A DNA stretch of 64,000 nucleotides from CBDCZI01 sp965224495 (lineage in GTDB: Bacteria; Bacteroidota; Bacteroidia; Cytophagales; JAAEPT01). The stretch is taken from the NCBI GenBank assembly GCA_965224495.1, contig CBDCZI010000014.1:84696-148695 (forward strand), written 5' to 3'. The notes below the pieces were generated by a model. It saw nothing but the letters and a program-made list of their open reading frames with translations. It ran no database searches and had not been told where the DNA came from. A program made the translations under genes and the position numbers. Position 1 is the stretch's first letter, and each line of letters opens with the position of its first letter. Positions 15,901 through 23,978 of the stretch are shown in pieces.

Positions 15901-16688
15901 AAATTTTAACCAACCTTTTAGGTAATGCACTCAAGTTCACAGAAAAAGGACATGTGAAATTAAAAATAGACCTTAGCGAAAGTAAGGGTAACCATGCCAG
16001 TATTAAATTTATTGTGAAGGATACAGGAATTGGTATTGCTAAAGAAAAATTAGACACCGTGTTTGAAAAATTCACCCAAGAAAAGTCAACTATAACAAGA
16101 GAATTTGGAGGAACAGGCTTAGGGTTGACTATTGCAAAAGAACTTATTTCACTCTTAAAAGGAAAAATAGAAGTCGATTCGATACAAGGAAAAGGGAGTG
16201 AATTTGCTGTATCGTTACCTTTTGAAATTGCTACAGAAAATATCACAGCAAAAAGCAGTCTTAAAGACGAACCAAAATCCATCAAAGGTTTACATATATT
16301 AGTAGTTGACGACAATCAGTTTAACCTCACCTTGGCAAGTACGATTATTCAAGCAAGTAACGCTACGGTAAAAACGGCTATTAGCGGACCTAAAGCACTA
16401 AAACTGATGGAAGAAGAATATTTTGATGCTGTGGTAATGGATATCCACATGCCTGAAATGAACGGCTATGAGGCAACTCAACAAATAACTAAAAAGTATA
16501 GAACACCTGTCATCGGCTGTACCGCTGATATCTTTAACGAAACGTTTGAAAAAGGTATCAAGTCAGGAATGGTGGATATTATAACAAAACCTTTCCAAAT
16601 CAATCATCTAATAGAAAAAATACATATCCATAGCACTATCTACCGAGGACAAAACAAAGAACAAATAATAGCAAACAAACAAAGCTAA
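12960..16688 (+). CDS. Hybrid two-component sensor kinase with propeller sensor
   Basis: A 1,242-residue one-protein signalling system. The start at 12960 is chosen because MLNYLKRLFSFFFILYFSLV forms a signal peptide ending in GFSQ and because a promoter motif covers the upstream alternative. The periplasmic part carries about a dozen two-component propeller repeats (the LWIGTxxGGLNxFD pattern), then a Y_Y_Y domain (YEYKMVGFDKEWIKAG). One transmembrane helix follows (SLLVFLTGLLIYGLFQM), then a coiled coil and HisKA with phospho-acceptor His874 in SHEIRTPL. The HATPase motifs NALKFTEKG, DTGIGI and GGTGLGL come next, and a receiver domain with Asp1161 in MDIHMPEMNG ends the protein. No AraC-type DNA-binding domain follows the receiver, unlike many such hybrids, so a separate output partner is needed. 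Ligands are often polysaccharides, but none is indicated here. Confidence 0.93.
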   Translation: MLNYLKRLFSFFFILYFSLVGFSQNEQFTHLNSTDGLPINTIKHITQDYLGFVWIATQDGICRYDGSDIKVYKNTKEDLFSYGNNEITYVFEDSNKDLWLCTARGGLAKYDRKNDRFENYNSKNDTRIKNLHTNTIIELAGKKLLIGTDRGLSYFDLTTETYYKNEKQALLQNEKINTLFRAKNNSIWIGSAQRGLENFDVKEGTIQHYSTKADKPYRLAGNGIKAIVEDSLQRIWVGTWANGLHKITKDSITIYKHGDNDKSSISQNAIFALAITKKGKLWIATENKGICHYDEENKSFHSITSNFYDARGLSDNAIQSLYIDSRENLWVGTFAHGVSILPQHPFPFKHIKSIPGEENSLSNNNVISILKDKKGRLWIGTDGGGLNLYDEEFHTFTVYRHYDEDTNTIGSNVVLSVYEDNEGTIWTGTYRGGLSRFNEETDDFTTFTTIRNDTTSLSNDIVSTIFEDKEGLFWVGTWRNGFNLFDKKTGTFTQFPYKRNKKGSIPHYQVNHMIEGDNNDLWIATEDGLVHFDKSTHQFEHYNRRFKTKNGISDNSVSSLYLNNKGILWIGTRGGGLNKFDPKTKLFTNYKGTGFSSDIIYHIIPENKTKLWISTNDGITEFDTETTEIRSHGFSEGVLGTQFVTGSGYKDENGIIFLGSTEGLNFFHPENIFTDKKSSPLKFTGLKIQNKEVDISTNKLMAKHISLSEEVTIKYKENFFSIAFSYLNYIYPDKTQYEYKMVGFDKEWIKAGNKNVAHYTNLDPNEYTFMVRATNKADHVIEPITMKVTVRAPFYMTVWFRSLLVFLTGLLIYGLFQMRINEVKEKRKILLKNNKVLQKEIKQRKKTQRLYKKEKIRAIKLAEAKDEFLSNMSHEIRTPLNMILGYLQLVGTNKTNIVQFLKVMRVSADNLLHLVNQILDLSKIEKDKLDLNFTPFNTREYIEELKGIFTGNIEMKGLDFIVEVDKNLPHTVIGDKHRLNQILTNLLGNALKFTEKGHVKLKIDLSESKGNHASIKFIVKDTGIGIAKEKLDTVFEKFTQEKSTITREFGGTGLGLTIAKELISLLKGKIEVDSIQGKGSEFAVSLPFEIATENITAKSSLKDEPKSIKGLHILVVDDNQFNLTLASTIIQASNATVKTAISGPKALKLMEEEYFDAVVMDIHMPEMNGYEATQQITKKYRTPVIGCTADIFNETFEKGIKSGMVDIITKPFQINHLIEKIHIHSTIYRGQNKEQIIANKQS

Positions 16689-17840
16689 TTACTCCTTGAG
16701 TACGTACCTCGAAATCACTATACGTTGAATTTCGGAAGTACCTTCACCGATTTGTAACAAGCGTTGGTCTCTGTAAAATCTTTCGATATCATATTCTTTC
16801 ATTAAACCATTTCCTCCGTGAATTTGCACTGCTTCATCAGTGACTTCTTTGGCTATTTCTGAACAATATAGTTTTGCCATTGCTGCCTCTTTACCGTAAG
16901 GTTTTTTGTTATCTTTGAGCCAACAAGCCTTATACAGTAAGTTACGAGCCAATTCTATTTTCATCGCCATATCTGCTATTTTGAAAGCTATCACTTGAAA
17001 ATTAGCTATTACTTTACCAAATTGTTTTCGTTGTTTGGCATATTTTACGGCCAACTCAAACGCTCCTTGCGCACAACCTAATCCCATTGCCGCAATCGAT
17101 AAACGTCCACTATCAAGTGTAGCCAGCATTATTTTAGAACCATTTCCTCGTTTACCTAACAAACTATCTTCAGGCACTTGACAATTATCAAAAAACAAAG
17201 AAGAAGTATTTGAAGCTCGCCACATCATTTTTCCGTGCATCGTTTGAGCCGAAAATCCTGCGGTTCCTTTTCCTACTATAATTGTTGAAATTTCTTTTCT
17301 CCCGTCTTTATGTCTTCCCGTGATTGCCTGAACAGTCACTCCTGCGGTCAATATTGATGACGCATTTGTTATAAATATTTTAGAACCATTTATTGACCAT
17401 TTCCCTTCCTTTAAATCGGCTTTTGTTTTACTCGAACGAGAATCTGAGCCTGCACTTGCTTCAGTCAAACCAAATGCCCAAAGATGCTCTCCTGTACATA
17501 ACATCGGTAAATACTTTTCTTTTTTCTCTTTGCTTCCAAAGTTCAAGATAGGACCAATACCCAATGAGTTGTGCGCAGCAATTGTTGCTGCTTGCGAACC
17601 ATCTATCCTTGCTAACTCTTCGACTGCTATGATATAGGATAAATTATCTAAACCCTGCCCACCAAACCGTTCGGGTACAACCATACCGAACAACCCTATT
17701 CTCCCCATTTTCTTTGTTAAATCAACAGAAAACTGCTCCTTTTCATCTAATAATTGAGCAATAGGTTTTATCTCTTTTTCAGCAAACTCCCTTACCGACT
17801 GACGTATCATTTCGTGTTGTTCGTTGCAAAATAAATTCAT
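16689..17840 (-). CDS. Acyl-CoA dehydrogenase
   Basis: A 383-residue FAD-dependent acyl-CoA dehydrogenase, full length for the family, which introduces a 2,3-double bond into an acyl-CoA. Signatures: FGLTEASAGSDS (FAD/substrate binding), ARNLLYKACWLKD, and near the end QIHGGNGLMKEYDIERFYRDQRLLQIGEGTSEIQR with the C-terminal signature. With AtuA, an enoyl-CoA hydratase and an acyl-CoA carboxylase upstream, it most likely acts on a branched acyl-CoA such as isovaleryl-CoA or citronellyl-CoA; chain preference cannot be read safely. The gene ends exactly against the stop of the convergent sensor kinase. It starts 30 bp after the AtuA stop and is likely last in the operon. Confidence 0.92.
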   Translation of the reverse strand: MNLFCNEQHEMIRQSVREFAEKEIKPIAQLLDEKEQFSVDLTKKMGRIGLFGMVVPERFGGQGLDNLSYIIAVEELARIDGSQAATIAAHNSLGIGPILNFGSKEKKEKYLPMLCTGEHLWAFGLTEASAGSDSRSSKTKADLKEGKWSINGSKIFITNASSILTAGVTVQAITGRHKDGRKEISTIIVGKGTAGFSAQTMHGKMMWRASNTSSLFFDNCQVPEDSLLGKRGNGSKIMLATLDSGRLSIAAMGLGCAQGAFELAVKYAKQRKQFGKVIANFQVIAFKIADMAMKIELARNLLYKACWLKDNKKPYGKEAAMAKLYCSEIAKEVTDEAVQIHGGNGLMKEYDIERFYRDQRLLQIGEGTSEIQRIVISRYVLKE

Positions 17841-17869
17841 AGGCTTTCGGATTTGTTTCTTAATTATTC

Positions 17870-19666
17870 TTACGGATTAATAGTAGCTAATACTTCTTCT
17901 GGAACAGCTATTTTTTGATTCAATAACGCTGATGCAAACGTTTTACCTTGTGCGTCTATTCGCATTGACCTTGTGCCTCCACCGTCAAGTGCCTCTGCTA
18001 TAAAAAAATTAAACGCCTGGAGACTTTCTAACTCGTAACGTTTTACTTGCCCTTGTTTTTTGAAAAATCCCCTGACCACTTCTGCTGTTAAATGATCTTT
18101 CAAAAACTGATAAATAATATCATTACGAGCTACCACACCTATATTTACGCTATCCCCCTTATCTCCCGAACGAGCCAAACAGAGGTCAATAAGTTTACAA
18201 TAAACCCAATTGGGGTTTATTGCCATTTGGGTCCCATTGTCTGCGATTTGATGATTTGTTTCTTTGGGTTCTTTTTGCTCAAAACCTGTAATTAAACTGA
18301 CTTGTTGTTTTATATTTATTGTACCGTTTACGTTCAATGAACTCACCGACATCGTAACCCATTTTTTATCGACAAACGTTGCCCAATATGCCATCACTTG
18401 CTGTATGCGTGGACGACCTCCTGTCACCGCAACTCCTTGCGGACCGCTTAATATTAATGAAGCTAATAACTTTGAAAACACTTCTAATTTCGTGCGGTCT
18501 TTGTCAAAAGCATAAAACTGTAATAAGATCTCGTTGGGATGAGCGTGTTCTATCAAATCAAGATGACAAGCGTTGTGACCGACAAATTCGGTATTCGTCT
18601 TTTCAAATTTCAGCTTGAGGCGTTGCCAAAATAGTTCTTTAAATTTCTCTGCTTTTGCAAGTACATTTCCTCCCGAAATAATAAAATTCCCTTTGGCTTG
18701 AAAACCTGCTTCAAATGCCATTGACACCTTTAGTTTAGACGTTGGTGCATAACCTTTTCCTCCCGAAATCTTTACTTTATCATCTTCCCATTGCTCTACC
18801 TTTAACGCTGTCAAATCAGCAATTACATCAGGGCTAAAATACCTTTTCGGGTCTGAAATCTCATAAACTAACTGTTCCTTGACCGTGTTTACACTTACCA
18901 ATCCACCTGTGTTTTGATGTTTGGTCAAATAAAACGTTGCGTCAGTAAATACCTCTACAATAGGAAAACCAAAGTTAGTCCAATCTTTAACCAAGTGCCA
19001 ATCTGTAAAATTGCCCCCCGTAACTTGTGCCCCACATTCGATACAATGCGACGCAATCATCGCCGAACCCAACTTGTCCCAATCGTCAAGTTGCCAACCA
19101 AACTCATAAACCATCGGAGCCATCGCTATCGCACTATCCGTTGCTCTACCTGCGATAATAATTTGAGAACCCATTTTTAAAGCCTCCACAAGTGGCACTA
19201 AACCAACATAGGCATTTGCAGATTTAATCGTCGGATAAATTCCTTTAAAACTCGCTCCCGTTTCAAAATTTTTAAACGTCTCCTTCTCTGGGTAAAGTTG
19301 AGGTAACAAGTGCATCAAATGGTCTCCTTCAACAACAGTAACAGACATTTCTATCCCTAATTGCTCTAATTCTTTTAAAATTCGTTGCCCACAAGCCAAG
19401 GGATTATTTCCTCCTGCATTAGTTATCAAACGTATATTTTTTTCTTTTATCAAGTGTGCCGAACCTACAAAATGATGGATAAAATCTTCGACATACCCTT
19501 TTTCGGGGTTTTTATCTTGTTGTTTCTGTAAGATACTCATCGACACTTCTGCCAAATAATCTGAGGTCAAATAATCCAATTGACCACCGTTTATTTGCCG
19601 AAACATTGCCCCTGGGTCATCGCCCCAAAAACCACTCGAATTACCTATCCGTACCGATTTCTTCAT
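17870..19666 (-). CDS. Acyclic terpene utilisation AtuA family protein
   Basis: A 598-residue AtuA/DUF1446-type protein. The N-terminal domain has IGNSSGFWGDDPGAM, VEDFIHHFVGS, LITNAGGNNPLACG and IIAGRATDSAIAMAPM. The C-terminal AtuA-like module begins near LIDLCLARSGDKGDSVNIGV. In Pseudomonas, AtuA is needed for growth on citronellol and geraniol, but its reaction is not established. The ATG at 19666 is chosen because it overlaps the upstream hydratase stop as ATGA, a typical coupled start; an in-frame TTG two codons earlier is less likely. Presence of AtuA distinguishes this cluster from a plain leucine-degradation operon. Confidence 0.88.
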   Translation of the reverse strand: MKKSVRIGNSSGFWGDDPGAMFRQINGGQLDYLTSDYLAEVSMSILQKQQDKNPEKGYVEDFIHHFVGSAHLIKEKNIRLITNAGGNNPLACGQRILKELEQLGIEMSVTVVEGDHLMHLLPQLYPEKETFKNFETGASFKGIYPTIKSANAYVGLVPLVEALKMGSQIIIAGRATDSAIAMAPMVYEFGWQLDDWDKLGSAMIASHCIECGAQVTGGNFTDWHLVKDWTNFGFPIVEVFTDATFYLTKHQNTGGLVSVNTVKEQLVYEISDPKRYFSPDVIADLTALKVEQWEDDKVKISGGKGYAPTSKLKVSMAFEAGFQAKGNFIISGGNVLAKAEKFKELFWQRLKLKFEKTNTEFVGHNACHLDLIEHAHPNEILLQFYAFDKDRTKLEVFSKLLASLILSGPQGVAVTGGRPRIQQVMAYWATFVDKKWVTMSVSSLNVNGTINIKQQVSLITGFEQKEPKETNHQIADNGTQMAINPNWVYCKLIDLCLARSGDKGDSVNIGVVARNDIIYQFLKDHLTAEVVRGFFKKQGQVKRYELESLQAFNFFIAEALDGGGTRSMRIDAQGKTFASALLNQKIAVPEEVLATINP

Positions 19667-20439
19667 CTCCAATTTGGTTTTCTTTTCTCTAAAAAAGCAC
19701 TCATCCCTTCTTTTCCCTCTTCGCTATTTCGTACCGTAGCAATACGTTGAGCCGTATATTCTATCAATTCTCTTGTTATTTCTTTTCCCGTTACCTGCTC
19801 AATTAAGTTTTTACATTCAGCGATAGCATTTGTGCCACTTGCCAAAAACAAGGCTACATATTTTGCTAATTCTGTTTCGATTTCCTCAAACGAACAACTG
19901 ACATTTACTAACCCAATGGTTTTTGCTTTTTCGCCATCAAACGGTTGTCCTGTAAGCATCATTTCTCTCGCCGAAAACTCACCAATTCGTTTGATTATAT
20001 ACGGAGAAATCACCGCAGGAATAATCCCTAATTTGACTTCACTAAACGAGAACACTGTTTTTTTGTCTGCAATTACCACATCGCAACTGGCTAACAAACC
20101 ATTTGCCCCTCCAAATGAAGCGCCGTGAACAAGGGCTATTGTCGGTTTCCTAGAAGTGTAAATGGTATAAAAACACTCGGCTAATCGTCTCGCTCCCTTT
20201 ACGTTTTCTTCGTACGAATTTGTCGCTAATTGTTTCATCCATCTCAAATCTGCTCCCGCGCTAAACATTCCACCTTCGCCTCTCAGAACGATGACCTTTA
20301 CACCCAAATCATCGGTCAATTCGTTGTAAACAGCGATTAACTCCTCGACCATTGTTTCGTCAAAAGCATTACGCACCCTTGGTTTGGCGAGCCAAATCGT
20401 TGTGGTTTGTTTGTCTTTTGTTATTTTTATGGTTTTCAT
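19663..20439 (-). CDS. Enoyl-CoA hydratase/isomerase (methylglutaconyl-CoA hydratase-like)
   Basis: A 258-residue crotonase-fold enzyme. The oxyanion-hole signature is split between FSAGADLRWMKQLA and ALVHGASFGGANGLLASCDVVIA. ADLRWM is the pattern I associate with methylglutaconyl-CoA hydratases of the Liu/AtuE type. GIIPAVISPYIIKRIGEFSAREMMLTG follows, as in the family. It would hydrate 3-methylglutaconyl-CoA or isohexenyl-glutaconyl-CoA, the product of the carboxylase encoded upstream. It is coupled by ATGA overlap to atuA downstream. The exact substrate is inferred from context. Confidence 0.88.
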   Translation of the reverse strand: MKTIKITKDKQTTTIWLAKPRVRNAFDETMVEELIAVYNELTDDLGVKVIVLRGEGGMFSAGADLRWMKQLATNSYEENVKGARRLAECFYTIYTSRKPTIALVHGASFGGANGLLASCDVVIADKKTVFSFSEVKLGIIPAVISPYIIKRIGEFSAREMMLTGQPFDGEKAKTIGLVNVSCSFEEIETELAKYVALFLASGTNAIAECKNLIEQVTGKEITRELIEYTAQRIATVRNSEEGKEGMSAFLEKRKPNWR

Positions 20440-20501
20440 ATTTCAGTTTCTTCTTATTAATTACGCAAATCTTTCGATTACAACTAAATAGAGTAAGTAC
20501 T

Positions 20502-20649
20502 CGGCATAGGGATTGAAGTGGAAATCCTTTTACTATCTGTTCTTGATTTGTGTATTTCCGTTAAGATAACCGATAAAATGACTACACAAAAACGAACTTC
20601 ACGTAAAAGATTGAGAGCGATAAAGCCCGACCCCTTGTGGGTATGCCCC
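20502..20649 (+). repeat. Dispersed hairpin repeat, copy D
   Basis: CGGCATAGGGATTGAAGTGG, AAATCCTTTTAC, variable middle, GTAAAAGATTGAGAGCG, AAAGCCCGACCCC. The stem arms TTTTAC/GTAAAA are complementary. Faces copy E head to head. Confidence 0.75.
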
Positions 20650-20685
20650 CAAAAAAACGCCGTAAAATAATTTTATTTTGGGGCA
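20643..20685. terminator. Strong GC-capped hairpin between repeats D and E
   Basis: ATGCCCCCAAAA on the left pairs with TTTTGGGGCAT on the right around an AT-rich interior. It joins the outer ends of two oppositely oriented repeat copies. It lies within the liu/atu-type operon, between the carboxylase and hydratase genes, so it could attenuate transcription or be a by-product of the repeats. Confidence 0.4.
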
Positions 20686-20828
20686 TCGAGCGGGCTATTT
20701 GTTCCCAATCTTTTTTGGTGGAGTTCATCGTTATTTATTACCATTTACTGCTTTTCAAAAAACAGTTTAACCAAGAAAGTATCGAGAACAAAAAAGGATT
20801 TCCACGTCTATCCCTATGCCTCGCTCCG
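20683..20828 (-). repeat. Dispersed hairpin repeat, copy E
   Basis: On the minus strand: GGCATAGGGATAGACGTGG, AAATCCTTTTTTG, variable middle, CAAAAAAGATTGGGAAC, then AATAGCCCGCTCG. The stem arms TTTTTTG/CAAAAAA are complementary and differ from those of copy D. Confidence 0.7.
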
Positions 20829-20831
20829 CAC

Positions 20832-22439
20832 TCACATACGGAATATCCCGTTTTTATGTTCCCCGAAACTTTTGTATAATGACATCCGAATACCACGAGC
20901 GATATATTCACGTGTGTTCAGAGGGTCAATAATTCCGTCGTCCCACAGACGTGCCGTGCTGTAATACGGAGAACCCTCTTTCTCGTATTTTTTAATGATT
21001 GTTTCTCGTAATTCCTTCTTTGTCTGTTCGTCATAAACCAACCCTTTCCGTGCCAATTGTTCCTCTTTCACAATATTCAACACCGAAGACGCTTGTGCTC
21101 CTCCCATCACCGAAATCCGTGCGTTTGGCCACATCAAAAGCATTCTTGGGTCATAAGCCCGTCCTGCCATTGCGTAATTTCCCGCTCCAAACGAACCTCC
21201 AATCACTACCGTAAATTTGGGGACATTGGCATTCGCTACCGCGTGAACCATCTTCGCTCCGTCACGTGCAATCCCTGCTTGTTCGTATTCCTTTCCGACC
21301 ATAAAACCCATGATATTTTGCAAAAATAATAACGGGATTTTACGACTCGTACACAATTCCACAAAGTGCGCACCCTTGAGTGCCGACTGTGAAAATAAAA
21401 TACCATTATTTGCAATTATACCGACAGGATAGCCTTTGATATAAGCAAAACCCGTCACCAAAGTTGGTCCATAACGAGCCTTAAATTCGTGAAAACGACT
21501 CCCGTCAACCAACCGTGCAATCACCTCTTTGATATTAAAAGGCTTCCGCAAATCCAAGGGAACAATTCCAAAAATCTCTTTGGGATCATACGCAGGTTCC
21601 TCTTCAGGAATTCGTTCCAGTTTCTCTTGTGGTTGCGAGCGAAAAGTCTGTACGATATCTCGACAAATAGATAAAGCGTGTTTGTCATTTTCCGCCAAAT
21701 GGTCTGCCGTACCCGATATTGCGGTGTGCATTTCGGCTCCTCCCAACTCTTCAGAACTAACCGTTTGTCCCGTAGCGGCCTTGACCAACGGTGGACCTCC
21801 AATAAAAATTGTCCCTTGTTTTTTGACGATAATGGTTTCATCACACATCGCTGGAACATACGCTCCTCCAGCTGTACAAGGTCCTAAAACCACTGCTATT
21901 TGCGGAATCCCCTCCGCAGACATGCGTGCCTGATTATAAAAAAATCGCCCAAAATCATTTCTGTCAGGAAACACCTTGGCTTGGTCTGGAAGAAAAACAC
22001 CTCCCGAATCAACCAAATAAACACACGGCAAATTATTCTCTTGTGCCACCTGTTGTGCTCGTAAATGTTTTTTTATTGTAATATCAATGTATGTTCCCCC
22101 TTTGACTGTCGCATCGTTAGCAATAACAACAATTTCTTTTCCGTGCATCGTTGCTATCCCCGTAATTATCCCCGCCGAAGGAAAGGCATTGTCCTTAATA
22201 CCACCTCCCGCCATCGGTGAAAATTCTAAAAAATCAGTGCCTTTGTCTAACAACTCTTCTATTCGCTGACGAACAAGCAACTTCCCTTCGGCAGTATGTT
22301 TTTCTCGGTAAGCTAACGCTCCTCCTTCTTTCACCTTATCCATCTTTTGATGAAAATCAGCCAATAAAACTTCATACTCTTTCACCCTTTTTACAAAGTC
22401 TGGGTGCGTTACGTCTATGTGAGAAATTATCTTATCCAA
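20832..22439 (-). CDS. Acyl-CoA carboxylase carboxyltransferase (beta) subunit
   Basis: A 535-residue biotin-dependent carboxyltransferase of the methylcrotonyl-/geranyl-CoA carboxylase beta type. It moves CO2 from biotin to the acyl-CoA. Motifs: GGTYIDITIKKHLRAQ, YLVDSGGVFLPDQ, VVLGPCTAGGAYVPAMCDE, GGPPLVKAATGQ and the second-half GGSFGAGNYAMAGRAY. The size equals typical MCC beta subunits. The start is TTG at 22439, with an in-frame stop shortly upstream and no ATG before conserved sequence. The partner biotin-carboxylase subunit is not in this window and must be encoded elsewhere. Leucine and terpene carboxylases are hard to tell apart by eye; AtuA nearby favours neither exclusively. Confidence 0.9.
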   Translation of the reverse strand: MDKIISHIDVTHPDFVKRVKEYEVLLADFHQKMDKVKEGGALAYREKHTAEGKLLVRQRIEELLDKGTDFLEFSPMAGGGIKDNAFPSAGIITGIATMHGKEIVVIANDATVKGGTYIDITIKKHLRAQQVAQENNLPCVYLVDSGGVFLPDQAKVFPDRNDFGRFFYNQARMSAEGIPQIAVVLGPCTAGGAYVPAMCDETIIVKKQGTIFIGGPPLVKAATGQTVSSEELGGAEMHTAISGTADHLAENDKHALSICRDIVQTFRSQPQEKLERIPEEEPAYDPKEIFGIVPLDLRKPFNIKEVIARLVDGSRFHEFKARYGPTLVTGFAYIKGYPVGIIANNGILFSQSALKGAHFVELCTSRKIPLLFLQNIMGFMVGKEYEQAGIARDGAKMVHAVANANVPKFTVVIGGSFGAGNYAMAGRAYDPRMLLMWPNARISVMGGAQASSVLNIVKEEQLARKGLVYDEQTKKELRETIIKKYEKEGSPYYSTARLWDDGIIDPLNTREYIARGIRMSLYKSFGEHKNGIFRM

Positions 22440-22669
22440 AATTAAAAAAAGTTAGTCTTTAATTAAACACGAAGAAAAAAGGGGAAAGTTGTCTTTTACA
22501 CCTATTTAACTTTATCATTCATCTGTAGAACACCTATTAAACCACATAAAACTACTCTTTTAAAGGTTTTATCACTATATTAGTATTGTGTTTAAAATTA
22601 GTGCTTTTAAATCACTGTTTATTAAATGGTTCACTACCCATCATTGTTTGTAACATCACCAAAAAACCT

Positions 22670-23017
22670 ATGAAGGCATTTATTTTTGCTCTCTCTTGTT
22701 TATTTACCTCGTTGGCTTATTCGCAAAAGGTTCATCCTAGATTCTCGGACCCTCACTTGCAATACATCAGTGACACAAAAACAACAACGTCTAAAGACCT
22801 TGCTTGTCCTGTTCATAACCATATTGAGATTTTCAACAAAAACTACGATACGTTGTTTATTATTGACAAATACGGTCAGCACATTTTTGAGATGAAAAGC
22901 AATACAAAAAGACATGCTCTTATTGATATCGAAACAAATACTTGGCGAAATGGCTCATACGAAATTATAGCCATTAAAAATGAACTCGCCTTTCATCAAA
23001 AAATCGTAAAGATTTAA
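22670..23017 (+). CDS. Small secreted protein with a T9SS-type C-terminal domain-like fold
   Basis: 115 residues from the chosen ATG at 22670, which begins a clear signal peptide (MKAFIFALSCLFTSLAYSQ). After a ~35-residue linker, the rest (IEIFNKNYDTLFIIDKYGQ to NGSYEIIAIKNELAFHQKIVKI) resembles a type A T9SS sorting domain: short strands, a GSYEI segment in place of GxYxx, and a basic KIVKI tail. There is almost nothing else in the protein, so it would be a secretion domain with little cargo. It has its own terminator and converges with accD. Resemblance is by pattern only. Confidence 0.6.
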   Translation: MKAFIFALSCLFTSLAYSQKVHPRFSDPHLQYISDTKTTTSKDLACPVHNHIEIFNKNYDTLFIIDKYGQHIFEMKSNTKRHALIDIETNTWRNGSYEIIAIKNELAFHQKIVKI

Positions 23018-23026
23018 AAAAATAAA

Positions 23027-23077
23027 CCACATAAAAAAAGCCTATTCTAAAATTTTAGAATAGGCTTTTTTATGTGG
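23027..23077. terminator. Bidirectional terminator between the small secreted gene and accD
   Basis: A long palindrome: CCACAT at the left edge pairs with ATGTGG at the right, enclosing an A-run, AGCCTATTCTAAAA, its complement and a T-run. It is placed between two convergent genes and works on both strands. Confidence 0.9.
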
Positions 23078-23087
23078 TAACCAAAAT

Positions 23088-23930
23088 CTACTTTAACATT
23101 GAAAGTAAATCAGCCACTCTTTGTTTCAATTCTTTTCTGTCAATAATAAAATCTAAGAAACCATGTTCTTCAACAAACTCAGCACTTTGAAAACCTTCAG
23201 GTAAATCTCTACCAATTGTTTCTTTCACTACTCTCGGGCCAGCGAAAGCAATTAATGCACCAGGCTCAGAAATATTAAAATCACCTAACATGGCATAAGA
23301 AGCTGTAACTCCTCCCGTTGTTGGGTCAGTTAAAAATGATATATAAGGTATTTTAGCTTCAGCTAATAACGCCAACCTCGCTGAAGTTTTAGCCATTTGC
23401 ATCAATGAATAACCTGCCTCCATCATTCTTGCTCCTCCTGATTTTGAAATCATCATAAAAGGAATTTTGTTTTCTCTTGCGTGGTCAATTGCACGAGCAA
23501 TTTTCTCTCCTACAACAGAACCCATAGACCCTCCGATAAATTTAAAATCCATCGCTGATATAACAATATCCAAACCGTGGATTTTCCCTACGCCAGTTCT
23601 TACAGCATCTTTCAAATTTGTTTTCGCTTGCGTTGCCTTTATTCTATCTGGGTATTTTTTTGTATCTACAAATGACAATGGATTCCCTGAAACAAGGTTT
23701 TCATCTAATTCAATAAACTTGTTATCATCAAACAACAAGGCAAAGTATTCAGCAGAACTGATACGGTCATGGTAATTACAACTCGGACATGTATGTGCAT
23801 TGACTACATGTTCTTTTGCCTGAACGATTTTTTTACACTCAGGACATTGGTGCCAAATACCATCCGGAGCTTCTTTTTTCATTTCAGTAGGGGTATTAAT
23901 CCCTTTCTCTGTTCTTTTAAACCAAGTCAT
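23088..23930 (-). CDS. accD: Acetyl-CoA carboxylase carboxyltransferase subunit beta
   Basis: The 280-residue beta subunit of acetyl-CoA carboxylase, which makes malonyl-CoA for fatty acid synthesis with AccA, AccB and AccC. The N-terminal zinc ribbon is intact (CPECKK near residue 29 and CPSC near 48). The carboxyltransferase core shows AMDFKFIGGSMGSVVGEKI, SGGARMMEAGYSLMQMAK, LTDPTTGGVTASYAMLGD and IGRDLPEGFQSAEF. It lies downstream of nadC and a YcxB-like gene on the same strand with small gaps, so a shared transcript is likely. Confidence 0.97.
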   Translation of the reverse strand: MTWFKRTEKGINTPTEMKKEAPDGIWHQCPECKKIVQAKEHVVNAHTCPSCNYHDRISSAEYFALLFDDNKFIELDENLVSGNPLSFVDTKKYPDRIKATQAKTNLKDAVRTGVGKIHGLDIVISAMDFKFIGGSMGSVVGEKIARAIDHARENKIPFMMISKSGGARMMEAGYSLMQMAKTSARLALLAEAKIPYISFLTDPTTGGVTASYAMLGDFNISEPGALIAFAGPRVVKETIGRDLPEGFQSAEFVEEHGFLDFIIDRKELKQRVADLLSMLK

Positions 23931-23978
23931 ATTTTTATTATTTTTTAGCTAGAAGTGAATATTACCTATTAACTAATT

